A DNA stretch of 64,000 nt, from assembly GCF_041154675.1 (NCBI RefSeq), contig NZ_AP031322.1, positions 310,001-374,000 on the forward strand, written 5' to 3'. A program made the position numbers and the translations under genes. The notes beneath the pieces were generated by a model. The model saw only the letters and a program-made list of their open reading frames with translations. It ran no database searches and was not told where the DNA came from. The first letter of the stretch is position 1. Each line of letters begins with the position of its first letter. Below, one piece after another: positions 36,929-46,431 of this stretch. This DNA is from Sulfurisphaera javensis. Lineage in GTDB: Archaea > Thermoproteota > Thermoprotei_A > Sulfolobales > Sulfolobaceae.

Positions 36929-38725
36929 TTACAACTGCCTATAGTAGTAAATCGATTTTATGAATTCTGCATGACTCCAAACTAAGGGAGAAACTGAAGG
37001 GTAAGAACCCTTAGGACTAATTTGTTCTGGGATTACTCCAGTTGGTAGCATATGGCTTACCACCCAGTCAATATAACCTTTTGCTTTCTCCTTATTTCCT
37101 TCTAAAATATATTGCTGCGCTAACCAAAGCGTAGTTATAAACCAAGCGTTCGGCTTCTCATCTTGTTTTAAATACCAATCATTTTCATATCTAGCTATAC
37201 CACCATTTACATTTAGCCTTTCTTCAACTATCTTTCTATTACTTATTACTCTTGGGTCCTTGGGATCAAAAGCACCTAATATGGATGCAAATAAAGTACT
37301 TGCATCAACAGTTTTATCAATACTTTTATCTTCATAAATAGTCCTTGCAAAATGATCCCCCACATAGAATTTTTCTAATCCTTTTTTCACCTCATTGGCT
37401 GCAGTTAGATACTTATCCTTAAGGTTCTCATCTCCAAAAAACTCAGCAAATCTGTGAGCTGCTACTAATCCGGCATAAACTGCAATAGAGGTAAAGAAAT
37501 GAGTTCCTAATCTTTCCTCCCATAAATCATATGAAGGTAAGGGTAAACCTGTTTCTTCATCTCTATATTCAACTAAGAATTCAGCAATTCTTTTTACAAA
37601 AGGAGCATATAAAGGTTTTACAAAATCAATATCAGTAAATCTACTAAAGTGAACCCACAATGCATACAGCATTAATGCTGTTTCGTCTTCTTGAATAGGT
37701 ATACTTCTTGGACTCCAAGGATGCCATGTTGAACCCCAATTACCATCACAAGTATATTTCTGAAATAGAAATCCATTAAAAATCAGAGGCTTAGTGAAAT
37801 GAAATAAATTTCTTACCGGATCTTGGTAACCATAAAGGGTTAGTGCTATTGCTGAAAAGGCAGCGTCTCTATGCCAAACATAATTATACGTATCCTTATT
37901 AAATCTCATAATGTCTGTATCTAATGAAGCTGGTAAAGCACCATTGTTCTGCCAATGCGCTATAATAATAAGAAGACTTCTCCTTACTAAAGTATCATAA
38001 TCTCTAGCTTTTACTAACCAAGCCTTCCAATAATTATCTGTTCTTCTTATTAATTCTCTTGGCGATTTTCGCAATACGTAATTGTTCTTTTGAAAAACCT
38101 CATTATAATTTTTTCCACAAACCAGCCAACAGTAAAAGACAGTGTTTGAGGAAATCCTTATGCTTGCTACTGAATCAACAGCACCTTGAGCTATTGGATT
38201 TCCAGATAGTTCTCCATCTTCAGCATCTTTCCAGGTACCTAAATATCCTCCGGTTTCTTTATATCCAGTAGCAAACTGATAGAATGGAATATCACATTTA
38301 AATAAGAACCATTTATCCCTTTTGTAATGAATTATAGAAGATGTGAAAGGATCATATAATGCTGTATCCCCGATCTCATTTCCATTTATATGAAAATCCC
38401 AATGGAAAAATATTCTAGTTTCTTTATTTGTTGTAACGCTAAATTCCCTAACGAAAATCTCATATGCCATATCAACAGCGTCCTTGACCTTAATTTTAAC
38501 ACCATTAAATTCAGTTTCTGCTAAAACGGATAAACTATCATCTTCATAAGCTACTTTAATTGGTAGATCATTAAACCATGAAAATTTACCTTCTACCCAT
38601 AAGCCAATCTTACTCTCATGTAGATGATTATCTATTGGAAGAGGATAATATAATTCTCTATAATTTAATTTTGAATCAGATAGTAAAGTTAAAGAACCAT
38701 TGCCTAGTATAATATGTCTAACCAT
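36929..38725 (-). CDS. GH15-family glucoamylase/trehalase-like hydrolase
   Basis: This 598-residue protein has an N-terminal beta-sandwich domain and a C-terminal (alpha/alpha)6 barrel of glycoside hydrolase family 15. Visible are YNYVWHRDAAFSA, QEDETALMLYALW, YDLWEERLGTH (general acid region) and the final PEQISP with a Glu as general base. In Sulfolobales GH15 proteins include trehalases and glucan glucohydrolases, so substrate is open. The gene lies 33 bp after the NifX-like gene and 7 bp before the Cys-rich hypothetical gene. Confidence 0.88.
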   Translation of the reverse strand: MVRHIILGNGSLTLLSDSKLNYRELYYPLPIDNHLHESKIGLWVEGKFSWFNDLPIKVAYEDDSLSVLAETEFNGVKIKVKDAVDMAYEIFVREFSVTTNKETRIFFHWDFHINGNEIGDTALYDPFTSSIIHYKRDKWFLFKCDIPFYQFATGYKETGGYLGTWKDAEDGELSGNPIAQGAVDSVASIRISSNTVFYCWLVCGKNYNEVFQKNNYVLRKSPRELIRRTDNYWKAWLVKARDYDTLVRRSLLIIIAHWQNNGALPASLDTDIMRFNKDTYNYVWHRDAAFSAIALTLYGYQDPVRNLFHFTKPLIFNGFLFQKYTCDGNWGSTWHPWSPRSIPIQEDETALMLYALWVHFSRFTDIDFVKPLYAPFVKRIAEFLVEYRDEETGLPLPSYDLWEERLGTHFFTSIAVYAGLVAAHRFAEFFGDENLKDKYLTAANEVKKGLEKFYVGDHFARTIYEDKSIDKTVDASTLFASILGAFDPKDPRVISNRKIVEERLNVNGGIARYENDWYLKQDEKPNAWFITTLWLAQQYILEGNKEKAKGYIDWVVSHMLPTGVIPEQISPKGSYPSVSPLVWSHAEFIKSIYYYRQL

Positions 38726-38758
38726 ATAAAAAAATTAAAATTTAAACTAAAAAAACAT

Positions 38759-39115
38759 TTAATGGTGATGATGCTCTTCATGAGTAGGTTTAAGTATCTC
38801 TGGAAGCTCTCCTCTGATAAATTTCTCTAACGCAGTCTTCACGTCTAATCCTTGACCTAAATAGGCTTTAATTTTGAAATTTTGTATTAATCTAAATCCA
38901 GGTGGACCCATTTCAGCTACTATTAAAGCATCAATTTTTCTGTCTATTGCGGATTTTAACATATGAGCTCCTCTAGCAGCCATTGCGCTTAACGCTGGGT
39001 TATCATATTCTTCAACTAGCTTATAACTTCCATCTTTAACTTCATATATTTGTACTTTTAGCGCTTCTCCAGGACCTTCTACATAACCATTTGTGACTGG
39101 AATTGCTACTCTCAT
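38759..39115 (-). CDS. NifX/NifB-type (dinitrogenase Fe-Mo cofactor domain) protein
   Basis: This 118-residue protein has the NifX-like alpha/beta fold, starting MRVAIPVTNG, with IVAEMGPPGFRLIQ and a glycine turn LGQGLDV. The C-terminus is a metal-binding His-rich tail (HEEHHHH). Such proteins in non-nitrogen-fixers bind metal-sulfur cofactors or metals. No nif genes are near. It has its own AT-rich promoter region upstream. Confidence 0.85.
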   Translation of the reverse strand: MRVAIPVTNGYVEGPGEALKVQIYEVKDGSYKLVEEYDNPALSAMAARGAHMLKSAIDRKIDALIVAEMGPPGFRLIQNFKIKAYLGQGLDVKTALEKFIRGELPEILKPTHEEHHHH

Positions 39116-39261
39116 TTCAATATCTATTTTGATATCAGAAATTAAAAAGTTATCTCATTTGTTTGAAATTAAATAAAATTCTATAAACTATCTAAGTTTT
39201 CTTCTTCTTTATTAAATAAAGTTTTTATACACTAATCTGTGAAGTATAAGCAAACTTAAAA

Positions 39262-39271
39262 AATTTATATT
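39262..39271 (+). promoter_or_regulatory. TATA box of the acyl-CoA synthetase gene
   Basis: AATTTATATT is centred 26 bp before ATG 39292, indicating a leaderless transcript. Confidence 0.7.
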
Positions 39272-39291
39272 ACTCAACGTTATTTATTCTT

Positions 39292-41277
39292 ATGTCAGTA
39301 AACTGGGCCCTACCATTCGAAGAGAGAATTATACCTAGTAAATATCAAAGCAAAGTAATTTCTCCTTCTACATATAAAGATTTACATAAAATTGCTACTG
39401 AAAATTATAGAGAATTTTGGGCATCTATTGCATCACAATTAGAATGGACTAGACCATGGGATAAAATTCTTGATGAGACGAATCCTCCATTTTATAAGTG
39501 GTTTGTAGGCGGGGAAATTAATGCGTCTTATTTAGCAGTTGATAGACATGCGAAAAGTTGGAGGAAAAATAAAGTAGCTATAATTTGGGAAGGAGAACCA
39601 ACAGAAGGGGATAAGCCTAAAGATATAAGATATTTAACTTATGGAGATTTATATAGAGAAGTTAATAGAGCTGCTTACATACTAAAAGAAGTTTATGGAT
39701 TAAAGAAAGGTGATGCTATATCCCTCTACTTACCGATGATTCCAGAACTACCAATATTTATGCTTGCTGCTGCAAGACTTGGTATAGTGTTTTCAGTAGT
39801 TTTCTCTGGCTTTAGCGCACAAGCATTAGCAGACAGAATCAATGACGCAAAAGCTAAACTATTAATAACTGCCGATGGTGGATGGAGAAGAGGTAAAGTA
39901 GTCCCATTAAAGGAAATTGCAGATAAGGCACTAGAAAGCGCACCTTCAGTCAAAAATGTCCTAGTAGTTAGAAGGACTGGAAATAATGTAAATATGAAAG
40001 AAGGTAGAGATGAGTTCTTTGATTCTGTATATAAGCAAGTTCCATTAAATGTTTATGTAGAACCAGAAAGAACAAAAAGCGAGGATCCTTTATTCATACT
40101 ATATACTTCTGGAACTACTGGAAAACCAAAAGGAATAGTTCATGACATTGGTGGATATATGACTATTCTTCATGCTACTATGAACTGGGTATTTGACATA
40201 AAAGATACTGATATAATGTGGACTAGTGCTGATATAGGATGGATCACCGGGCATTCATACATAGTATTTGGCCCATTATTAGAAGGAGCAACAACCATTA
40301 TGTATGAAGGAGCATTAGATTATCCAACTCCAGATAGATGGACCTCAATAATTGAAAGATATGGAGTAACAATATTATACACTTCGCCCACAGCAATTAG
40401 ATCCTTTATGAAGTTTGGTGAAGATACTTATAAAGGAAAAGACTTTTCCACAATAAGGTTAATGCACTCAGTTGGTGAGCCAATAAATCCAGAAGCGTTC
40501 AAATGGTTCTTTAAATTAGTAGGAAAAGAAAGCATACCATTCGGAAGTACTTGGTGGATGACTGAGACTGGAGGTATAATGATTAGTCACTTACCCGGGT
40601 TATATTTAATCCCATTAAAGCCAGGGACTAACGGTATGCCTTTACCGGGTATTGATGCTGATGTAGTTGATGAGAATGGTAATCCGACAAAGCCAGAGGA
40701 AAGAGGATATTTAGTCATAAAGAAACCTTGGCCTGGAATGCCATTAACTATATGGGGAGACCCCGAGAGATACATAAAAGTATATTGGTCCAAATTCCCT
40801 GGAATATTCTACCCTGGTGATTTCGCTGTAAAGGATAGTGATGGATACTTCTGGATTTTAGGAAGGGCTGATGAGGTAATTAAAGTTGCTGGACATAGAT
40901 TAGGTACATATGAGCTTGAATCAGCACTAATACATCATCCTGCAGTCGCAGAAGCTGCAGTAGTAGGCATTCCAGATCCTTTAAAGGGTGAAGTACCAGT
41001 AGCTTTTGTAGTTCTAAAGGTTGGTCAAAAACCATCTGAAGAGTTAAAGAAAAACTTAAATGATTGGGTGAGAGAACAAGTGGGACCAATAGCTAGCTTA
41101 AGCGGTATTTACTTTGTTACAAAACTACCTAAAACTAGAAGTGGAAAAATAATGAGAAGAGTTGTAAAGGCAGTATTAACAAACCAACCAATAGGAGACG
41201 TGACGACATTAGAAGATGAAGCTTCGGTTGAAGAAGTTAAAAAAGCATACGAAGAGTTAAAGAAGGAAATTTCATAA
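39292..41277 (+). CDS. Acetyl-CoA synthetase-type acyl-CoA synthetase
   Basis: This 661-residue AMP-forming acyl-CoA synthetase has YTSGTTGKPKGIVH (P-loop), TWWMTETGG, a GRADEVIKVAGHRLG hinge and KTRSGKIMRR with the catalytic Lys. Length and motifs match acetyl-CoA synthetases. In Sulfolobales the same family contains 3-hydroxypropionyl-CoA and 4-hydroxybutyryl-CoA synthetases of the 3HP/4HB carbon fixation cycle, so the substrate is open. ATG 39292 is supported by the TATA box. Confidence 0.9.
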   Translation: MSVNWALPFEERIIPSKYQSKVISPSTYKDLHKIATENYREFWASIASQLEWTRPWDKILDETNPPFYKWFVGGEINASYLAVDRHAKSWRKNKVAIIWEGEPTEGDKPKDIRYLTYGDLYREVNRAAYILKEVYGLKKGDAISLYLPMIPELPIFMLAAARLGIVFSVVFSGFSAQALADRINDAKAKLLITADGGWRRGKVVPLKEIADKALESAPSVKNVLVVRRTGNNVNMKEGRDEFFDSVYKQVPLNVYVEPERTKSEDPLFILYTSGTTGKPKGIVHDIGGYMTILHATMNWVFDIKDTDIMWTSADIGWITGHSYIVFGPLLEGATTIMYEGALDYPTPDRWTSIIERYGVTILYTSPTAIRSFMKFGEDTYKGKDFSTIRLMHSVGEPINPEAFKWFFKLVGKESIPFGSTWWMTETGGIMISHLPGLYLIPLKPGTNGMPLPGIDADVVDENGNPTKPEERGYLVIKKPWPGMPLTIWGDPERYIKVYWSKFPGIFYPGDFAVKDSDGYFWILGRADEVIKVAGHRLGTYELESALIHHPAVAEAAVVGIPDPLKGEVPVAFVVLKVGQKPSEELKKNLNDWVREQVGPIASLSGIYFVTKLPKTRSGKIMRRVVKAVLTNQPIGDVTTLEDEASVEEVKKAYEELKKEIS

Positions 41278-41287
41278 ATTGTTTTTT

Positions 41288-41506
41288 ATGAATATTAAGA
41301 TTCTTTCGGTTACAAAAAAGGATAATTTGTATGAAGTAGAAGGATTAGTTCCAGCTAAATGTGCTGTAGGTTATTATCACGTCAAAATTAAACTCCAAGG
41401 ATTTAGGATAATTGAATCTAAATGTGATTGCGGAGAAAATTTTTGTACCCATGCAATAAAACTTGAATTCGCTTATGTTAAAATGAAAAATAAATTATCT
41501 AGTTAA
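41288..41506 (+). CDS. SWIM-type zinc-finger mini-protein
   Basis: This 72-residue protein ends with a SWIM-like motif CDCGENFCTH (C-x-C-x5-C-x-H), a zinc finger found in DNA and protein-binding contexts. The rest is a short beta-rich stretch (VEGLVPAKCAVGYYHVKI). I use ATG 41288, 11 bp after the synthetase stop; an upstream TTG would add three residues. Its end overlaps the convergent glycosyltransferase by 12 bp. Confidence 0.7.
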   Translation: MNIKILSVTKKDNLYEVEGLVPAKCAVGYYHVKIKLQGFRIIESKCDCGENFCTHAIKLEFAYVKMKNKLSS

Positions 41507-42736
41507 CCAATCCTGCCACCAGAAGGTTATTATTGCATATAATGAGGCAACATATTGTACAGCCAATGCAATGGAGCCAAATATTAAAGTTCTCATTTTA
41601 TCTTCTGGAATTAAATATATTATAGTTAAAACGAATGGTATAATCGATACTATACTACCATAATGTATAAATAAATATAGTAAATAGCTTTGGGAATGAA
41701 ATCTTGCTTGAATATCTAGCAGAAGAAATATTTTTGATGATATTATTTTAGTTGAAGAAAACAATTTCATAATCTTCGAAAAGTCCATATATACAAATAA
41801 AATTGTAAAAAGTGGTAATAAGTTAGTATATATAGCATCAAAAACGTAAAGCGTTCCCCTTTTACCTATACTTCCATCAGCTATCTCCCTTATAAAATTC
41901 AAATAATTAGCTCTCGTCCACCTTATAACTTGCTTAGTAAAAACTTTAATATCAGAGGGACATTTTGTATAAACTATGGCATCAAAGACTCTTACCGCTT
42001 TATAGCCAGATTTTATAACATAATTAGTAAGGTCCCTATCATCAGAAATTACTATACGTTTACCTAATAGTTTAGGCTCTAAAAATTGGCTTGAAGTAAC
42101 ATAAGGTTTGACTAAATCTGTTCTATAAACTGCACATTGACCGCTTAAAATTATAGCACTACCAAAATAGCTTACAGCCCTATTTACTATTTCACTTAAT
42201 CTTTCAAAAAATTCACTATAATAGTAAGCATACTTATTTCCTTCGCTCATAATTCTTATATTAGGTCCAACTCCGCCTACATCTTCTGTAAATCGTTTTA
42301 TCATTTTTTGTAAAGCATCTTTAGTCACTATAGTATCACTATCCAAAAACATTACTAGAGGAGAATTTACATATTTAATTCCCTCAGCTAAAGCATATCT
42401 TTTTCCTTTGTGCTCTTTTAGATGAATAAACTTTCCTCCATATCTTTCAGTAATAGATTTATAAGGCTCTAGAGAACTATCACCTACAACAACAAATTCT
42501 ATGCCTATATCATATAATGCTCTTATAACTCTTTCGAATAAATTAGCGTTCTCTTTATAAACTGGAATAACGGCCGTTAAATCAGAAAGAGTATACATAC
42601 TGTGTTTTTCAATTTTTTTCTTGCTTTTAATTGCAAAAAATGAATTTAATGAAAAATAAAGAATAGTTATAATTGTGAAAGAAAGAGAGTAAACAAAATA
42701 CGAAATTCCATGAAATAAATGCAACATTATACTCAC
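41495..42736 (-). CDS. Membrane-bound GT2 glycosyltransferase
   Basis: This 413-residue protein has one N-terminal membrane helix, a GT-A domain with AVIPVYKENANLF, MFLDSDTIV (DxD metal site), GQCAVYRTD, SDDRDLTN (TED-like) and KQVIRWTRAN (QxxRW), and about four C-terminal helices. This is the processive synthase layout of hyaluronan/cellulose synthase relatives. It probably builds an extracellular polysaccharide or glycolipid. The substrate is not visible. Confidence 0.88.
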   Translation of the reverse strand: MSIMLHLFHGISYFVYSLSFTIITILYFSLNSFFAIKSKKKIEKHSMYTLSDLTAVIPVYKENANLFERVIRALYDIGIEFVVVGDSSLEPYKSITERYGGKFIHLKEHKGKRYALAEGIKYVNSPLVMFLDSDTIVTKDALQKMIKRFTEDVGGVGPNIRIMSEGNKYAYYYSEFFERLSEIVNRAVSYFGSAIILSGQCAVYRTDLVKPYVTSSQFLEPKLLGKRIVISDDRDLTNYVIKSGYKAVRVFDAIVYTKCPSDIKVFTKQVIRWTRANYLNFIREIADGSIGKRGTLYVFDAIYTNLLPLFTILFVYMDFSKIMKLFSSTKIISSKIFLLLDIQARFHSQSYLLYLFIHYGSIVSIIPFVLTIIYLIPEDKMRTLIFGSIALAVQYVASLYAIITFWWQDWLTR

Positions 42737-42777
42737 TTAATTAGTCGATATCGAAATATATAACGATTTTCATTATT

Positions 42778-43374
42778 TTACCACTCAAATTCTCCATTAA
42801 GGAAGGGATTAGTTATTTTTTCGTAACCTAAAGTTGTAAAGAAACCATGACCGGGATAAACTGTTAACCCATCGTTAAGATGCATGATTTTATTTAAACT
42901 CTTCTTTAATAATTCCTTATCTCCGCCTAAATCATATCTTCCAATACTTCCATTAAATAACGTATCACCAGTAAATATTCCTTCATCAAAAAGATAACAT
43001 ACACTACCTAATGTATGGCCTGGGGTCTCAATAACACTCAATACTTCATTACCTATTTGTATTTTTGTATTTTCATCTACGAAGCCGTCAACAGTAATAT
43101 CTTTAGTTCTTTCATCATTATTTATTAATTTAAGATCATTTTTATGTACAAAGAAAGGAACATTAAAGTATTGCTTTATTTGTTTAACTCCTAAAACATG
43201 ATCAAAGTGCCCATGAGTAGCATAAATAGATTTTAGTCTTATGTTATTTGATAAAATATAATCTACTATTTCACTAGGATTATCACCAACGTCAATTAGT
43301 ATAGCCTCATTTCCAGAAATCAATAAGTAAGAGTTCGTAGAGTATTCCCCTACAATAAAGCGCTTAACTATCAT
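42778..43374 (-). CDS. Metallo-beta-lactamase-fold hydrolase (glyoxalase II-like)
   Basis: This 198-residue MBL protein has ATHGHFDHVLG (HxHxDH), ETPGHTLGS (His), FTGDTLFNGSIGR (bridging Asp) and YPGHGFFTT (His). This is a complete binuclear metal site. Glyoxalase II or persulfide-dioxygenase-like function are the nearest families; no ETHE1-specific feature is visible. It is a single gene, divergent from fumC. Confidence 0.88.
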   Translation of the reverse strand: MIVKRFIVGEYSTNSYLLISGNEAILIDVGDNPSEIVDYILSNNIRLKSIYATHGHFDHVLGVKQIKQYFNVPFFVHKNDLKLINNDERTKDITVDGFVDENTKIQIGNEVLSVIETPGHTLGSVCYLFDEGIFTGDTLFNGSIGRYDLGGDKELLKKSLNKIMHLNDGLTVYPGHGFFTTLGYEKITNPFLNGEFEW

Positions 43375-43443
43375 TAATTAAAAGTTTTTTAAAAGCCTAA
43401 ATAAGTTAACGCAAAAGTAATTAATGATTAATACTTTTCTTAT

Positions 43444-44763
43444 ATGATGAAATACACTGAGACAGCCCCAAAACTTTTTATGAACACTGGAACAAAATTC
43501 CCTAGAAAAATTATTTGGGCAATGGGATTAATAAAATATGCCTGTGCTAAGGTTAACTCAGATCTATCACTACTAGAAAAAGATATTGCAAAGGGAATTA
43601 TGCAAGCTGCAAGAGAAGTAATGGAAGGAAGACATGATGATAAAATAGTCCTAGATGTCTTTCAAACTGGCTCGGGTACTGGACTAAATATGAATATAAA
43701 TGAAGTCATAGCTGATAGAGCAACGGAAATTATTGGCAAAAAAGTTCATCCTAATGATCACGTAAACTTAGGGCAATCCTCAAATGATACAGCACCTACA
43801 GCTATGAGAATAGCTGCCGTATCAGCAGTTGAAGAGCAATTAGTACCAGCTCTTAGTAAGTTTATCTCTTTCTTGAATAAAAAAAGTGAAGATTTCAAAG
43901 ATATTATAAAATCTGGAAGAACACATCTAAGAGATGCTTTACCAGTAACTTTAGGGCAAGAACTTTCAGCATATGCAGATGCTTTTTATCACGATATGGT
44001 TAACTTACAAGAAGTTCTTGAGTACGTAAAAGAACTTCCTATAGGTGGAACTGCTGTAGGGACTGGATTGAACTCGCACCCAGAATTTCAAATACGAGTT
44101 GTTCAAGAGATCAATAATGAAACTGGATTAGGGTTTAAACCAGCTAATAAGTTTAGAGGGCTCAGGCTCTTAACTGATTTATTAAGCTTAAGTGGTATAA
44201 TGAGAACTATTGCTGTAGACTTGTATAGATTAGGACAAGATATCAGATTAATGTTTTCTGGTCCTATAACTGGATTAAATGAGATTGACCTACCAACACA
44301 AGAAGAGATTGCTGGAAGTAGTATCATGCCCGGGAAAACTAACCCTGTAACAGTTGAAGCAACGCTTTTAGTATCTGCCCAAGTGGTTGGCTTAGATCAC
44401 GCTAATCAGTTTGCTTCAATGCTGGGAGAATTTGAATTGGCAATGGGAGTTCCATTAATAGGATATAACGTAGTTACTGAGATAAACTTACTTACTGAGG
44501 CCTTAAACAAGTTTGGAGAGCTAGTAATAAATGGCATGGTACCTAACGTCGAGAAGATGAAGAGATACGCTGAAAGTAGCCCCTCTTTAATCACAGTTAT
44601 ATCACCAATAATTGGCTATGATAAGGCTAGTGAAATCGGTAAGAAATTAAATAAAGGAATGTCTATTAGGGAGGCATTAAAAGAGTTAGGATTTAAGGAC
44701 GAAGAAATAGATAAAATATTGGACTTAAGTAAATTAGTTAAACCAGGGTTTCCAGCTAAATGA
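43444..44763 (+). CDS. fumC: Fumarate hydratase class II
   Basis: This 439-residue fumarase/aspartase superfamily member has [35 protein letters not shown] and the signature [12 protein letters not shown]. It matches class II fumarase: conversion of fumarate to malate in the TCA cycle. ATG 43444 or the next codon ATG 43447. The ATG of the Nudix gene overlaps its stop (ATGA), forming a two-gene operon. Aspartate ammonia-lyase is less likely in context. Confidence 0.9.
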   Translation: MMKYTETAPKLFMNTGTKFPRKIIWAMGLIKYACAKVNSDLSLLEKDIAKGIMQAAREVMEGRHDDKIVLDVFQTGSGTGLNMNINEVIADRATEIIGKKVHPNDHVNLGQSSNDTAPTAMRIAAVSAVEEQLVPALSKFISFLNKKSEDFKDIIKSGRTHLRDALPVTLGQELSAYADAFYHDMVNLQEVLEYVKELPIGGTAVGTGLNSHPEFQIRVVQEINNETGLGFKPANKFRGLRLLTDLLSLSGIMRTIAVDLYRLGQDIRLMFSGPITGLNEIDLPTQEEIAGSSIMPGKTNPVTVEATLLVSAQVVGLDHANQFASMLGEFELAMGVPLIGYNVVTEINLLTEALNKFGELVINGMVPNVEKMKRYAESSPSLITVISPIIGYDKASEIGKKLNKGMSIREALKELGFKDEEIDKILDLSKLVKPGFPAK

Positions 44764-45212
44764 AAACTTGCTTAGTTATAATAAAGAAAAACGATTTTTT
44801 TCTGTTTATACGAAAATTGAGGGGTTTAGGTAAGGGTTTTATTACTTTTCCCGGAGGTAAAATTGAAGAAAACGAATCTGAAAAAGACTGTGCCGTAAGA
44901 GAAACAAAAGAAGAAATAGGTATAAAAATAGTTGAACTAATTCAAGTAGCTAAAATAGATTTCTATTTAGAGGACAAACTAGCAGAAGAAATGACAGTTT
45001 TCATAAGTAGCAAATTTGAGGGAATCCCTACAGAAACGGATGAAGCAATACCTATGTGGTTAAACTATGTACCTTATGAGGAGATGTGGGAAGATGATAG
45101 GATATGGTTACCATTGGTTCTAGAAGAAAAGAAAATCTATTGTAAATTCACTTTTAGTGATAATTGGAAAAAGTTCCTAGGAGGAAACTGTAATTTATGC
45201 GAATTTACATGA
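44760..45212 (+). CDS. Nudix hydrolase (MutT/MTH1-type)
   Basis: This 150-residue protein has a full Nudix box [23 protein letters not shown] (read as GX5EX7REUXEEXGU) with all catalytic Glu residues. Similarity to MTH1 in the flanks ([17 protein letters not shown]) suggests 8-oxo-dGTP or other oxidised nucleotide hydrolysis. The extra C-terminal Cys pair (GNCNLCEF) is unusual. Its end overlaps the convergent small gene by 18 bp. Confidence 0.88.
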   Translation: MKTCLVIIKKNDFFLFIRKLRGLGKGFITFPGGKIEENESEKDCAVRETKEEIGIKIVELIQVAKIDFYLEDKLAEEMTVFISSKFEGIPTETDEAIPMWLNYVPYEEMWEDDRIWLPLVLEEKKIYCKFTFSDNWKKFLGGNCNLCEFT

Positions 45213-45437
45213 TTTTTTCTTCGCAAAAAATATATTATAAACTTTGCTTAGACAAATTTCTTCATCATCCTTACATTCAAATAATTTGAAACCATTAGAA
45301 ATCGCATCTTTTAGATCTTCGTCTTCAATTTTTTTGACAACTAGAACGTCAATCTTGATATCTTCTTTCGTTAATTCAGCTATTGTGTTCTCGTCAATAC
45401 TGAAGAGTCTTCCATTCTTAAATTTTATTATTGGCAT
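45195..45437 (-). CDS. Small hypothetical protein
   Basis: This protein of 80 residues (ATG 45437; a GTG precedes it) starts [18 protein letters not shown]. It has two cysteines in CKDDEEIC and one near the end. It resembles no family I know. It overlaps the esterase gene end by 20 bp in the same direction, so it is likely in that operon. Confidence 0.6.
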   Translation of the reverse strand: MPIIKFKNGRLFSIDENTIAELTKEDIKIDVLVVKKIEDEDLKDAISNGFKLFECKDDEEICLSKVYNIFFAKKKSCKFA

Positions 45438-46392
45438 CACAAAATACCTTGCTAATTAAGGATAAAGAGATATCATATCTAAAATTAGTATTAAAATGCC
45501 CTCCATCATATTCCTCGAATTCGTGCTTAATATTATACTTTTGCATTTTTTTATGCAGAATTCTTAAACCATAGTTTATCTTAAACTCGTCCTTGTTCCC
45601 CACATCCATATATATTAACTTTAGTTTTCTTAGGTTTTCACAATATTTATCTATTAATCTTACAGGATCTTTTTCTAGCCATTTTTTCCACACATCCTCA
45701 ATAATCTCCCCCGTATCCAAATCGAATGGTAATACTATTTTATCTCCATCTGGAGAATAGAAAGCTGACATTGCAATGATATTTAAAGTATTTAGATCTT
45801 CTTTGTCTTTTTTATTTGCCTTACTCCAATATTTTTCTAACCATTTATAGTGATCTCCCTCCTTTCTAATATGCCTTATAACGCTAGGGAAGTAAGGAAG
45901 ATAAACATACTCAAAATACGCATCACCAGAATGGTTAATAACTCCCTTAATAATTTCAGAGTATTTCATTCCTAATACGATAGAACCATAACCACCAGAA
46001 GACTTACCCATAAGTATTATATCTTTTTTTCCGTAAATGTCAAACAGATATGGTATTAGTTCTTTAACTATAAAATCTTCATACATTCCTACTGCCGTAG
46101 AATTTATATACTGATTTCCTCCTAATTTCGTAAACAAATCTGGAAGGATAAAAATTAGATTTTTAACATTTCCTTCTTTTTGTAATCTCTGTAACTTCTC
46201 CGTGATTGACTCTGAAAGAGGATCATAATTAAGTAAAGTAATCGATGAAGACAAGAATCCACTTAAATAAATAACTATAGGAGCACTTTCAACTTCTCCT
46301 ACTTCTATTGAATAAATCTTCCTTACATAAGGGTCCTTTAAAGGATTGTCTTTGAGAACGTTACTTTCTATTTCAAAACTTTTAATTAACAT
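45418..46392 (-). CDS. Alpha/beta hydrolase, esterase D-like
   Basis: This 324-residue hydrolase has the nucleophile elbow GKSSGGYG (GxSxG, Ser in the middle), IVIYLSGF (oxyanion strand), an Asp region ([11 protein letters not shown]) and a C-terminal His (DGGHFNT). It is of the esterase D/feruloyl-esterase type. There is no signal peptide. It may cleave acyl esters or S-formylglutathione-like substrates, which are not expected in archaea, so the substrate is open. Confidence 0.85.
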   Translation of the reverse strand: MLIKSFEIESNVLKDNPLKDPYVRKIYSIEVGEVESAPIVIYLSGFLSSSITLLNYDPLSESITEKLQRLQKEGNVKNLIFILPDLFTKLGGNQYINSTAVGMYEDFIVKELIPYLFDIYGKKDIILMGKSSGGYGSIVLGMKYSEIIKGVINHSGDAYFEYVYLPYFPSVIRHIRKEGDHYKWLEKYWSKANKKDKEDLNTLNIIAMSAFYSPDGDKIVLPFDLDTGEIIEDVWKKWLEKDPVRLIDKYCENLRKLKLIYMDVGNKDEFKINYGLRILHKKMQKYNIKHEFEEYDGGHFNTNFRYDISLSLISKVFCDANNKI

Positions 46393-46431
46393 ACAATAAT
46401 AGTTATATTACAATAAAAATAATTATCTATT

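Noticed and set aside
43444-44763. Aspartate ammonia-lyase
   Set aside because: Same superfamily motif, but the sequence and context (TCA enzyme) fit fumarase better; not excluded by motif alone.
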